NCBI GenBank assembly: GCA_025357755.1
Contig: JANXOP010000368.1
Location: 1-45,322 of the forward strand
Source of the DNA: Kofleriaceae bacterium
GTDB taxonomy: Bacteria > Myxococcota_A > Polyangia > Haliangiales > Haliangiaceae
Length of the DNA: 45,322 bases
Direction: 5' to 3'
Shown piece after piece: positions 8,053 through 16,339 of this stretch. Numbering within the stretch: the first letter of the stretch is position 1; each line of letters begins with the position of its first letter. The notes under the pieces were generated by a model, which worked only from the letters and a program-made list of their open reading frames with translations, was not told where the DNA came from and ran no database searches. Both the position numbers and the translations under genes were made by a program.

Positions 8053-8424
8053 ATGTCGCGCACGCGCGTCGGGATCGATCTCGTCCAGGTCACGCGGATC
8101 ACCGCGTCCGTCGAGGCGTTCGGCGAGAGGTTTCTGCGCCGGATCTTCACCCCGCGCGAGATCGCGTACGCGCGCGACCGTCCCGACAGCCTGGCTGCAC
8201 GCTTCGCCGCGAAGGAAGCGGCCAAAAAAGCGCTCGCGCTCGAGGGCGTTGGCTGGACCGAGATCGAGGTCGTGCGGCAACCCAGCGGCGCGTGCGAGCT
8301 CGAGCTCCACGGTGCCGCGCGCGCCGCGGCCGAAGCGATCGGTGCCCACGATCTAGCCCTGTCCCTGAGCCACGAAGGAGATTTCGCGACCGCTATCGTC
8401 GTCGCGAGGTGTGAACAAGCATGA
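8053..8424 (+). CDS. acpS: Holo-[acyl-carrier-protein] synthase (AcpS type), operon-dedicated
   Basis: A 123-residue AcpS-type 4'-phosphopantetheinyl transferase. GIDLV at 7-11 carries the metal-binding Asp9 and RFAAKEAAKKAL at 50-61 carries Glu55, the two signatures of the family; length is normal. It transfers phosphopantetheine from CoA to a carrier-protein serine. Its stop overlaps the carrier-protein ATG (ATGA), so the two products are made together, which strongly suggests this AcpS serves that carrier protein. The genome presumably has another enzyme for the fatty-acid ACP, which cannot be seen here. Start chosen at the ATG directly before SRTRVGIDL; the open frame runs further back inside the previous gene. 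Confidence 0.9.
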   Translation: MSRTRVGIDLVQVTRITASVEAFGERFLRRIFTPREIAYARDRPDSLAARFAAKEAAKKALALEGVGWTEIEVVRQPSGACELELHGAARAAAEAIGAHDLALSLSHEGDFATAIVVARCEQA

Positions 8425-8681
8425 CCACTACCAGTGATAACGCCACGAAGATTCGCAGCATCCTCAAGGAGCACGGCCGGCTCTCCAAGGACATCGACAC
8501 GCTCGATGCGGGTGCGGACCTCTACCAAGCGGGCATGACCTCGCACGCGAGCGTCAACGTGATGCTCGCGCTCGAGGGTGAGTTCGATGTCGAGTTTCCG
8601 GATGCGATGTTGAAGCGCAGCGTGTTCGAGAGCGTCACCGCGATCGGCAGCGCGATCGACGAGCTCACCGCGGGTAAGTAA
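8421..8681 (+). CDS. Small acyl/aminoacyl carrier protein
   Basis: An 86-residue acidic four-helix carrier protein. The phosphopantetheine serine is Ser41 in AGMTSHASV, which takes the place of the usual DSL motif and is the form seen in carrier proteins that partner amino acid:[carrier protein] ligases. Helix 2 continues NVMLALEGEFDVEFPD, as in ACPs. It should be modified by the AcpS just upstream and loaded by the ligase at 6138-7064. Its start overlaps the acpS stop (ATGA) and its stop overlaps the following ATG by one base (TAATG), so it sits in the translationally most tightly coupled part of the operon. An ordinary fatty-acid ACP is unlikely given the context and the TS-in-place-of-DS motif. 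Confidence 0.9.
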   Translation: MTTTSDNATKIRSILKEHGRLSKDIDTLDAGADLYQAGMTSHASVNVMLALEGEFDVEFPDAMLKRSVFESVTAIGSAIDELTAGK

Positions 8682-11152
8682 TGACCGGACGGGTTCGCGG
8701 CGTCAGCGGCAACGCCGAGATCCGAATCGACCACGGCTGGGAGGTCGCGGCTGCACCCGCCGGGCGGAGCGCCGACCACGCCGCACTGCTCGGCAGCCTC
8801 GATCATCTGCGCTGGGTTCCAGCGCAGGTTCCGGGCACCGCGGCGAGTGCGCTGCGCGCGGCGAGCCTGTGGAACCTCGACGAACACCGCAACTTCGACG
8901 GTGAAGACTTCTGGTGGCGCGTGCCCCTCGGCGCCGATCCGCTGCCCACCGCCAGCGGCGCTGTCTGGATCCTCGGGTTCGACGGCATCGCGACACTCTG
9001 GGACGCGTGGGTCGACGGCGTGCACGTCGCATCCGGCGACAGCATGTGGGAGCGCACCGAGGTCGCGCTCGAGCACACGCCGAAAGAGCTCGTGATCCGC
9101 TGCCGCTCGCTCGATGCCGAGCTCGCGAAGAAGCGCCCGCGACCGCGCTGGAAGGTGCCGATGCTCGAGCACCAGCAGCTGCGCTGGTTCCGCACCACCC
9201 TGCTCGGTCGGACGCCCGGTTGGTCGCCGCCCTGTGCCGCGGTCGGGCCGTGGCGCGCGGTGTGGCTCGAGCAACGCGTGCATCCGATCGGTGATGTCCG
9301 GATGAGCGCGCGTCTCGAAGCCGGCGTCGGGGTTGTCGATGTCGTAGCGGAGCTCTCCGTGGAGAGTGCGAACCTCGTGATCTCGCGCGGCGAGCGGCGC
9401 GTGATCGTGGCGATGGAGCTGCACGAGGGTCGCTGGCAAGCCGCCGCGCGCGTCGAGCAGCCGGTGCTGTGGTGGCCACACACGCACGGCAATCCGGCGC
9501 TCTACGACGTCGCGATCGAGGCCAACAGTCTGCGTGACGATCTTCGTGCCGAAGTTCGGGTCGACCTCGGGCGCATCGGGTTTCGCACGATCGAGGTCGG
9601 GGTTGATTTCGCGATCCGCGTGAACGGAGTCCCCGTGTTCGCGCGCGGTGCGTGCTGGACGCCGCTCGACGCGGTGTCACTGAACGCATCACCGACCGCC
9701 GTGCGTGAAGCCGTCGAGCGCCTGCGCGACGCCGGCATGAACATGGTCCGCATCGCTGGCACGATGACGTACGAGAGCGACGCGCTCCACGACGCACTCG
9801 ACGAGCACGGGGTCCTCGTGTGGCAGGACTTGATGTTCGCGAACATGGATTATCCCGAGGACGCCGCGTTCACCGCGAGCGTCGAGCGCGAGGTCAAAGC
9901 GGAGCTCGGCCGGCTGCAAGCACGGCCCTCGCTCGCGATCGTGTGCGGCAACAGCGAGGGCGAGCAGCAAGCTGCGATGTGGGGCGCGCCGCGCGATCGC
10001 TGGGCGCCGCCGCTGTTTCATCAGGTGCTCCGCGCCGCCGTGCACGCGGTGGTTCCGGAGGTGGCGTACGTGCCGTCTTCGACCCACGGTGGCGCATTCC
10101 CGCACGCGTCGAACGTCGGGCCATCATCGTACTACGGGGTCGGCGCGTACCTGCGTCCGCTGGAGGATGCGCGACGTGCGGAGGTCGCGTTCGCGTCGGA
10201 GTGCCTCGCGTTCGCGAACATTCCCTCCGCGAGCGGCCTGCCTACGGGTGCGCGCGTGCACTCGGCTGCATGGAAGGCTCGCTCGCCGCGCGACCTCGGG
10301 GCAGGCTGGGACTTCGACGACGTTCGCGATCATTACGTCGAGCGCGTGTTCGGCGTCGATCCGACGACGCTGCGATTCACCGATCACGATCGCTATCTCG
10401 AGCTCGGTCGCCACGCGACCGGTGAAGTGATGGCACGCACGTTCGGCGAGTGGCGCCGCGCCCGCTCGGTCACGCACGGCGCGCTGATCTGGTTTCTCCA
10501 GGACCTCTGGCCCGGCGCGGGCTGGGGCGTCGTCGATGCACACGGGCGGCCGAAGGCGTGCTGGTACGCGCTGCGCCGCGCCCTCGCCCCCGTCGCGCTC
10601 GCGATCACCGACGAAGGTACGAACGGTCTTGCCTTACATCTCACCAACGAGACGGCGGCGCCGATCACGCGCATGCTCTCGGTCGATCTGTGGCGCGGAG
10701 GCGCGACGAACGTCGGGCACGCCGCGCGCGAGGTCACGGTGCCAGCGCATGCCGCGATCGAGCTCGCCGCCGCCGAGCTCTTCGACGGGTTCTACGACCT
10801 GTCCTACGCGTATCGGTTCGGTCCGCCCTCCGCGCAGGTCATCCACGCGCAGTTCGGTGAGTGCGACCAGTTCTGGTTTCCTGGCGGCACGGCCGCACGC
10901 GAAGCCGAGGTCGGGCTGTGGGCCAAGCACGACGGCGCGACCCTAAAGGTCGGAGCAACCCGGTTCGCGCAGTTCGTCTCGATCGAGCTACCGGGATGGC
11001 TACCCGCCGACGATGGCTTCCACCTCGCGCCGGGTCAGAGCCGCACGATCAGCGTGCGACGCACCGGTGGTGTGGTCAAGCCAGGCAGCGTGAGTGCGCT
11101 CAACGCGGAGGCAGGGGCGAAGATCGAGTCACCACCACGAGCAGAGCCGTGA
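8681..11152 (+). CDS. Glycoside hydrolase family 2 (beta-mannosidase-like) protein
   Basis: An 823-residue protein with GH2 architecture: an N-terminal sugar-binding jelly roll (WVPAQVPGTAASAL; FDGEDFWWR; LGFDGIATLWDAWVDG), an Ig-like domain (about 200-300; LWWPHTHGNPALYDV), a TIM barrel (RGACWTPLD; GMNMVRIAG; VWQDLMFANMDYP) and a C-terminal region. The acid/base is Glu426 in CGNSEGE and the nucleophile Glu507 in FASECLAF. Standard beta-mannosidases read N-N-E-N-E at the first site; here the residue before the glutamate is Ser. There is no signal peptide, so it acts in the cytoplasm. GH2 enzymes cleave beta-linked sugars; inside a carrier-protein operon it may instead trim or transfer sugar on the product (inference). 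Confidence 0.83.
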   Translation: MTGRVRGVSGNAEIRIDHGWEVAAAPAGRSADHAALLGSLDHLRWVPAQVPGTAASALRAASLWNLDEHRNFDGEDFWWRVPLGADPLPTASGAVWILGFDGIATLWDAWVDGVHVASGDSMWERTEVALEHTPKELVIRCRSLDAELAKKRPRPRWKVPMLEHQQLRWFRTTLLGRTPGWSPPCAAVGPWRAVWLEQRVHPIGDVRMSARLEAGVGVVDVVAELSVESANLVISRGERRVIVAMELHEGRWQAAARVEQPVLWWPHTHGNPALYDVAIEANSLRDDLRAEVRVDLGRIGFRTIEVGVDFAIRVNGVPVFARGACWTPLDAVSLNASPTAVREAVERLRDAGMNMVRIAGTMTYESDALHDALDEHGVLVWQDLMFANMDYPEDAAFTASVEREVKAELGRLQARPSLAIVCGNSEGEQQAAMWGAPRDRWAPPLFHQVLRAAVHAVVPEVAYVPSSTHGGAFPHASNVGPSSYYGVGAYLRPLEDARRAEVAFASECLAFANIPSASGLPTGARVHSAAWKARSPRDLGAGWDFDDVRDHYVERVFGVDPTTLRFTDHDRYLELGRHATGEVMARTFGEWRRARSVTHGALIWFLQDLWPGAGWGVVDAHGRPKACWYALRRALAPVALAITDEGTNGLALHLTNETAAPITRMLSVDLWRGGATNVGHAAREVTVPAHAAIELAAAELFDGFYDLSYAYRFGPPSAQVIHAQFGECDQFWFPGGTAAREAEVGLWAKHDGATLKVGATRFAQFVSIELPGWLPADDGFHLAPGQSRTISVRRTGGVVKPGSVSALNAEAGAKIESPPRAEP

Positions 11153-12891
11153 CCGGGGCGCTGATCGGTGCCGCGACCGGCGGCTTTTTCGGGGCCGCGC
11201 GCGCGCGCTTCGGGTGGCTGCACCGCGGGGGGCCCACGGCGCTCGTGATCGTCCCACCGTTCGGTTACGAGGCCGTGTGTGCGCACCGCGCGTTGCGCCA
11301 CCTCGCGGAAGCTGCCGCGAACGCCGGGCTGACCGCCGTGCGCTTCGACCTCGACGGGACCGGCGATAGCGAGGGCAGCGACCTCGATCCCGATCGCCTC
11401 GGAGCGTGGCTCGCGAGCATCGACGATGCGTGCAATCTCGCGCGCAGCGCAGGTGCCCAGCAGCTCGTCCTCGCAGGGGTGCGGCTCGGCGCGACGCTCG
11501 CGGTGCTCGCCGGCGTGCGCCGCGCACCTCACGGCGACGTCGCGGGCATCGTCACGATCGCAGCAGTCGCCAGTGGCAAGGCGCTCGTGCGCGAAGGGCG
11601 TGCGCTGCAGATGCAGCTCCAGCTCGCGCCCGCGCCGCCCGGTATCGCCGCGACGCCGGGCGAGCAAGATCTGCACGAGGTCGTCGGCTTCGCGCAGACC
11701 GCAGAGACTCGCGCCGCACTCGGCCAGATCGATCTCTTGAAGACGCCGCATGCGCCGGCGCCGGCGATGCTCGTGATCGATCGCGACGATCTCGCTCCAA
11801 ACGACAAGCTGGTCGCCACGATGCGTGCGCTCGGCACCATCGTCGAGCAGGTCCGGCTGCCCGGCTATGTCGAGATGATGCTCGATCCCCACGTCGCCCA
11901 GGTCCCCGACGCGATCCTCGCCGCGACGATCTCGTTCGCGAAGGCGTGCCCTGCCCTGGCGCCGGCGCCGGCACCGGCACTCGAGCTCGTCGCGAAGAGG
12001 ATCTTTTCGTCAGCCGAAATCACCGAGGAGCTCGTGACGATCGATCGCGACCTCGCCGCGATCGCGAGCGCGCGCGGCCCGATCAAGCGCGCCGTGATCC
12101 TGGCGAATGCGGGTGGCGTCTACCGCATCGGTCCGAACCGGCTGTACGTCGAGCTCGCGCGCTCGCTCGCGGCCGCGGGCGAGACGTTGGTGGTGCGCGC
12201 GGATCTTTCGGGCCTCGGCGATAGCCGGACCCGCTCGGGCAGCGCCGAGAACGTCGTCTACAGCGATCACGCGGTCGCGGATCTCGGTGCCCTCGCCGCG
12301 TGGGCCCGCGCGCGAGGCGCGCGTGAGGTCGCGATCGTCGGGTTGTGCTCGGGCGCGTATCACGCGATCAAGGGGGGCCTCGCTCACGCGATCGAGACGA
12401 TCGTGCCTATCAACCCGCTGACGTTCTTCTGGAAGCCTGGCATGCCGCTCGACTACGCGGGCTTTCGGGTCACCGGGGATGCGCAGCGCTACAAGCAAGC
12501 GATGCGCAGCGCCGCAGCGTGGAAGAAGGTGCTGCGCGGCGACGTCGATCTTCGTCGGGTAAGCCGCACCTTCGCGCTCCGCGTGAAGCACGCGCTCGAG
12601 CATCGTGGGCGCGACGTGCTGCGTCGGTTGCGCGTCCCGCTGACCGAGGATCTCGGCAGCGAGCTCCTCGCACTCGCTCGCAAGGGCACCGCGATCAAGT
12701 TCGTGTTCGCGGGGAGTGATCCGGGACATGCGCTGCTGACCGAGCAAGGCGGCTCGGCCGTGCCGAAGCTGGAGCGGGCGGGTATGCTTTCGATCGAGAT
12801 GATCGCCGACGCGGACCACACGTTCACGGCGCGCTGGACGCATCCTCTGTTCGTGGCGGCGGTCATCCGAGCTCTCGGCCCGCTTCGATGA
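11149..12891 (+). CDS. Tandem alpha/beta-hydrolase protein (exosortase-associated-hydrolase-like)
   Basis: A 580-residue cytoplasmic protein made of two alpha/beta-hydrolase domains. Domain 1 (about 1-260) has PPFGYEAVCAHRALR and RFDLDGTGDS, but its nucleophile elbow reads GVRLGA, with Arg at the Ser position. Domain 2 (about 300-580) has RADLSGLGDS, an elbow GLCSGA with Cys at the nucleophile position, FAGSDPGH and a late His in DADHTF. The look is that of the exosortase-A-associated hydrolases 1 and 2 fused head to tail, though no exosortase is seen. Within this operon it may be the thioesterase or acyltransferase that releases or moves the carrier-bound acyl group (inference). The GTG overlaps the GH2 stop as GTGA. 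Confidence 0.75.
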   Translation: MTGALIGAATGGFFGAARARFGWLHRGGPTALVIVPPFGYEAVCAHRALRHLAEAAANAGLTAVRFDLDGTGDSEGSDLDPDRLGAWLASIDDACNLARSAGAQQLVLAGVRLGATLAVLAGVRRAPHGDVAGIVTIAAVASGKALVREGRALQMQLQLAPAPPGIAATPGEQDLHEVVGFAQTAETRAALGQIDLLKTPHAPAPAMLVIDRDDLAPNDKLVATMRALGTIVEQVRLPGYVEMMLDPHVAQVPDAILAATISFAKACPALAPAPAPALELVAKRIFSSAEITEELVTIDRDLAAIASARGPIKRAVILANAGGVYRIGPNRLYVELARSLAAAGETLVVRADLSGLGDSRTRSGSAENVVYSDHAVADLGALAAWARARGAREVAIVGLCSGAYHAIKGGLAHAIETIVPINPLTFFWKPGMPLDYAGFRVTGDAQRYKQAMRSAAAWKKVLRGDVDLRRVSRTFALRVKHALEHRGRDVLRRLRVPLTEDLGSELLALARKGTAIKFVFAGSDPGHALLTEQGGSAVPKLERAGMLSIEMIADADHTFTARWTHPLFVAAVIRALGPLR

Positions 12892-12913
12892 GGCCGAGCA
12901 ACGCGGGAGCCAC

Positions 12914-14050
12914 TTGACCGCACGCACACCGACGGCGACCGAGACGCTCGGTCAGCTGGTCAGCGGCCGGATGCCGGCCCTCGACGGCTTGCGCGGCATC
13001 GCGATCCTGCTCGTGCTCGCACATGGCTTCGATGTCATCCAGACCTCGCACGGACCCGGTCGCGCGGTCGACCTCGCACTCGATCTCGGCTGGATCGGCG
13101 TGCAGCTGTTCTTCGTCCTTTCGGGGTTCTTGATCACCGGCATCCTCCTCGATACGCGGCGAGCTCCGGGCTACTACAAGCACTTCCTGATCCGCCGCGT
13201 CTTGAGAATTTTCCCCCTCTACTACGCGGTGTTGATCGTCGCGTTCGTGATCGCACCGCACGTCGTCCACGTGCCGCCGGGCCACGGCGATCATCAGATC
13301 TGGTTGTGGACCTACCTGACCAACTTCGCGGAGCCGTTCGGGCGTGGCGAGCCGGTGTTCCCGCACTTCTGGTCACTCGCGGTCGAGGAGCAGTTCTACA
13401 TCCTGTGGCCGGTCGTCGTGTACCTCGTCGCGCGTCGCGGCACGATCGCGGTCGGCGCCGTGCTCGTCGTGGTCGCGATCGCGGCGCGGATCTACGTGCG
13501 CGCGCACTACAACGAACAGGCCGCCTACACGTTCACGCCGTGCCGCATGGACGCACTCGCGATCGGCGCGATCACGGCCGCGCTGATCCGCAGCGAGCGC
13601 GTGCGCGCGCTGATCGCGCACCACCACGCGACGATGATGGCGGTCGCGGGCGCGCTCGTCGTGATCGGCGGCGCGGCGCTGGGTCACTTCTTCCGCGAAG
13701 GCCCGAACATGCAGACCAGTGGCTACACGATCATCGCGATCGGGTTCGCCCTGATCCTCGTCGCGGCGCTGCCCCCGCGGCGGCTCCCGGCGCGCCTGCT
13801 CGGCTTCGCACCGCTCCGCGCGGTCGGCCTCTACAGCTATGGCATGTACGTGTTCCACGCGCCGCTGCATGTCTATGTCGGCCTGCCGATCCTCGAGGCG
13901 ATCAACCCGACCTACGGCACGGCGACCGGCGTGATCTACGCGCTCGTGCTCGGCCTCGTCACGCTCGGCCTCGCGATGCTTTCGTACCATCTGTTCGAGG
14001 TTCGGTTCTTGCGGTTGAAGCCGAAGCTCGCACCGCTGAACGCACCATGA
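12914..14050 (+). CDS. Acyltransferase-3 (OafA/YrhL-type) membrane protein
   Basis: A 378-residue inner-membrane O-acyltransferase with about ten hydrophobic segments. Signature pieces are PALDGLRGIAILLVLAHG (conserved Arg and His of helix 1), LFFVLSGFLITGIL, RRVLRIFPLYY, FWSLAVEEQFYILWP, and YSYGMYVFHAPLH. The family moves acyl groups from a cytoplasmic donor to sugars on or across the membrane. TTG at 12914 lies 22 nt after the previous stop; ATG at 12971, just before PALDGL, is the alternative start. Its place in the operon suggests it transfers an acyl or aminoacyl group to a glycan or glycoside at the membrane, which is inference. The stop overlaps the next ATG (ATGA). Confidence 0.87.
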   Translation: MTARTPTATETLGQLVSGRMPALDGLRGIAILLVLAHGFDVIQTSHGPGRAVDLALDLGWIGVQLFFVLSGFLITGILLDTRRAPGYYKHFLIRRVLRIFPLYYAVLIVAFVIAPHVVHVPPGHGDHQIWLWTYLTNFAEPFGRGEPVFPHFWSLAVEEQFYILWPVVVYLVARRGTIAVGAVLVVVAIAARIYVRAHYNEQAAYTFTPCRMDALAIGAITAALIRSERVRALIAHHHATMMAVAGALVVIGGAALGHFFREGPNMQTSGYTIIAIGFALILVAALPPRRLPARLLGFAPLRAVGLYSYGMYVFHAPLHVYVGLPILEAINPTYGTATGVIYALVLGLVTLGLAMLSYHLFEVRFLRLKPKLAPLNAP

Positions 14051-14736
14051 GCACGATCGAGATCCGCGAACAACTCGGCGACCTCTCGGCACTCTGCGTC
14101 GGTGATCGCGCCGCTCCCAGGCTCGTCGTCTTCCTGCACGGGCGCGAGATGGAAGCCGCGGATCTCGCGCCGTTCGTCCATGCGATGGCGCGCGATGCCT
14201 TCTGGGTGTTTCCCGATGCGCCGCTCCTCTCGACGCGCGCACGCACGTGGTGGCCGGTCGATGCGGAGGCGCGGCTGCGCGGGCTCGCGCACGGGCCGAT
14301 GGAGCTCTCGGAGATGGATCCACCGGGCCGCGCCGAAGCGCGCGCGCAGCTCGGCTCGCTGCTCGCCGCCGTCGATGCCGCGCACAGGCCGTTCGTCCTC
14401 GTCGGGTTCTCGCAAGGCGGCATGCTCGCGATGGACTACGTGCTGCACGGCGGCCTGCGGCCCGCCGCGCTCGCGCTATTGTCGTCGACCCGGATCGCGC
14501 TGGCGGACTGGCAAGCGCGTGCGAGCGTGCTCGCGAACCTGCGCGTCCTGGTCGCGCACGGCACGGCCGATGCCGAGCTGTCGTTCACCGCCGGCGAGTT
14601 GCTCCGCGACTTCGCGAGCGCTTCCGGCGCGGTCACGACCTGGCTGCCGTTCGAGGGCGGTCACGAGCTGCCGTTCGTGGTGTGGCGCGCACTCAAGAAG
14701 CTGGTCGCTGGCCTCGGACCGATCAGCGAAGGGTGA
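14047..14736 (+). CDS. Carboxylesterase/phospholipase-type alpha/beta hydrolase
   Basis: A 229-residue small serine hydrolase of the acyl-protein-thioesterase/carboxylesterase type. The start of the fold is LVVFLHGREM (oxyanion region); the nucleophile elbow is GFSQGGMLAMDY, the acid is Asp in HGTADAE, and the His is in GGHELP. No signal peptide. Relatives hydrolyse short-chain esters and acyl-protein thioesters; here it could remove mis-acylated groups or free the product (inference). It is the last gene of the nine-gene operon: ATG overlaps the acyltransferase stop, and its 3' end overlaps the convergent cytochrome gene by 14 nt, so there is no room for a separate terminator. Confidence 0.85.
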   Translation: MSTIEIREQLGDLSALCVGDRAAPRLVVFLHGREMEAADLAPFVHAMARDAFWVFPDAPLLSTRARTWWPVDAEARLRGLAHGPMELSEMDPPGRAEARAQLGSLLAAVDAAHRPFVLVGFSQGGMLAMDYVLHGGLRPAALALLSSTRIALADWQARASVLANLRVLVAHGTADAELSFTAGELLRDFASASGAVTTWLPFEGGHELPFVVWRALKKLVAGLGPISEG

Positions 14737-16339
14737 GCGCGGCGAGCTGCTTCGCGCGCACGCCCGGCTCCGCGCGCGCGTCGTACTCGGTGAGCGTGAG
14801 CTTGCGACCGAGCACGTCCTCGATCGCGAACTGCGCCCACACGCGTAGATAGGCCTGCGGATCGGCGAGCCCGAGCTTCAGCCGGGCGAGCTCGCCCTTG
14901 CCGAGTGGAGACGCCGCGTACGCCTGCGCGCCGATCAAGCGCAGCGCCGGCTGCTTGCTCGCGAGCCACGCTTCGCCGACCGCGCCGTCGAGCCCACCGG
15001 GATACGCCTTCGCCCAGGCGCGCACTGGCAGCGTGACGTCCCACTCGCGCGCGAGCTGGTCGGCGGTCCACGCGATCGACCGATCGAGATGACAGAGGTT
15101 GCACGCGTTCGGTCCGCCCTCGCCGAGGATCTGCGGATCGGTCGGGGAGTTGATCCGGTGCGTGCGGACCAGATGATCGATGCCCATCACCATCCGTGGC
15201 ATGTGGCAATCGAGGCAGGTCGTGGTCGCGTGGCCGGCACCTGCATGCGCCGTCGCCGCCGCCGGATCTGCGAGCTTGTCGTGGCAATGAACGCACGCGG
15301 TGGTCGAACGCTGCGCATCGAGCTTCGGATCGGCGCGGTGCGGGTCATGACAATCGGTGCACTTGATCCCGCGGCATGGCGACGCGGCAAGGTCGAGCGC
15401 TTCGCTCGAATTGCGCGTCGCGGTGTGATCGGCGAGCCGTGGCGACGGCCCGGAGTGGCACTGCGCGCACACCGCATTGATCACGCTCGGATCGCGGCGC
15501 TCCTCGGAGAACGTCGCGCTCGGCACGGTCACACCGGCGCGCGAGGGCACGCCCTGCGGTACGAAGTGGATCGCGCCTCCCGCCGCATGATCGCGGCCAC
15601 CGAGGTGACAGCTCTCGCAGCTGATGCCCGTCGTGATCTGCTGCTCCGTCACCAGGCGCTCGCCACCCGCGGGTGCGGTGAAGCTCTGCTCGAGGCCGTG
15701 ACCGAGCTGCGACGGTCCCGACGAGCGCGCGATCCGCTGCGCGAACGGATACGTCGAGTGACACCACGGACATCGCTCGGCCCACGGCTCGCGGACCGGC
15801 GCGTAGACATCGGATGCAGCCTCGGTCAGCCACGGATCGAAGTACGCCGCCGGGTACCAGCCGCCACGTCGCGGCCACCAGCCAAACGGCAGCCGGACCT
15901 CGTCGGTGTGGCCGGTCTCGATGCCGACGTACTCCTGGAGGCCGCGCCGGCCGATCGTCCGCGTGACGCGATAGCGGGTCTCCGTCGCGCCCTTCGCGAC
16001 TGCCATCGTGTAGCCGGTCGCATCGTGCGTGAAGTGCGCTTCGCCGCCGGCGTAGGTCACGGTCACATTCGCGAAGTCGCCGATGATCGCCGAGGGCTCC
16101 TCGGCCTTCGCGTTCATCACGCGATGCAGGCTCTGCGCCCAGCGCGCGAATTCGTCCGCGTGACAGCCGCCGCACACGCCCGGGCCGACATAGTCCGCGG
16201 CGGTCGTGTTCGAGCTCGGGCCGGGACGCGCCGCGAGCTTCGGCGCTGCGTTGATCGGAGGTGGCGTCGGGTTTGGCGCCGGGCTCTCGCAGCCCGCGGC
16301 CACGCACGCGAGCACGAGCGCTGCTCGCGCTAGGCCCAC
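14723..16339 (-). CDS. Octahaem cytochrome c lipoprotein
   Basis: A secreted lipoprotein with eight CxxCH haem sites: CGGCH, CPWCH, CESCH, CAQCH, CTDCH, CVHCH, CLDCH and CNLCH. From the GTG at 16339 the signal peptide is short and ends in lipobox AAGC; a GTG at 16372 in frame would add 11 residues and is the alternative. The first 60 residues after the anchor are Pro/Ala-rich. Haems 4-8 are spaced as in cytochromes of the c554/doubled-CxxCH kind (TDCHDPH; LDCHMPRM), and the last 110 residues are helical and haem-free. It resembles multihaem cytochromes that accompany respiratory or TPR proteins in Myxococcota. Electron transfer in the periplasm or at the cell surface is expected; the partner is unknown. 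It overlaps the SDR stop by 10 nt. Confidence 0.88.
   Translation of the reverse strand: MGLARAALVLACVAAGCESPAPNPTPPPINAAPKLAARPGPSSNTTAADYVGPGVCGGCHADEFARWAQSLHRVMNAKAEEPSAIIGDFANVTVTYAGGEAHFTHDATGYTMAVAKGATETRYRVTRTIGRRGLQEYVGIETGHTDEVRLPFGWWPRRGGWYPAAYFDPWLTEAASDVYAPVREPWAERCPWCHSTYPFAQRIARSSGPSQLGHGLEQSFTAPAGGERLVTEQQITTGISCESCHLGGRDHAAGGAIHFVPQGVPSRAGVTVPSATFSEERRDPSVINAVCAQCHSGPSPRLADHTATRNSSEALDLAASPCRGIKCTDCHDPHRADPKLDAQRSTTACVHCHDKLADPAAATAHAGAGHATTTCLDCHMPRMVMGIDHLVRTHRINSPTDPQILGEGGPNACNLCHLDRSIAWTADQLAREWDVTLPVRAWAKAYPGGLDGAVGEAWLASKQPALRLIGAQAYAASPLGKGELARLKLGLADPQAYLRVWAQFAIEDVLGRKLTLTEYDARAEPGVRAKQLAALTLR

Noticed and set aside
4951..14736. Ordinary NRPS or polyketide cluster
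   Set aside because: There are no adenylation, condensation or ketosynthase domains; loading relies on the stand-alone ligase.
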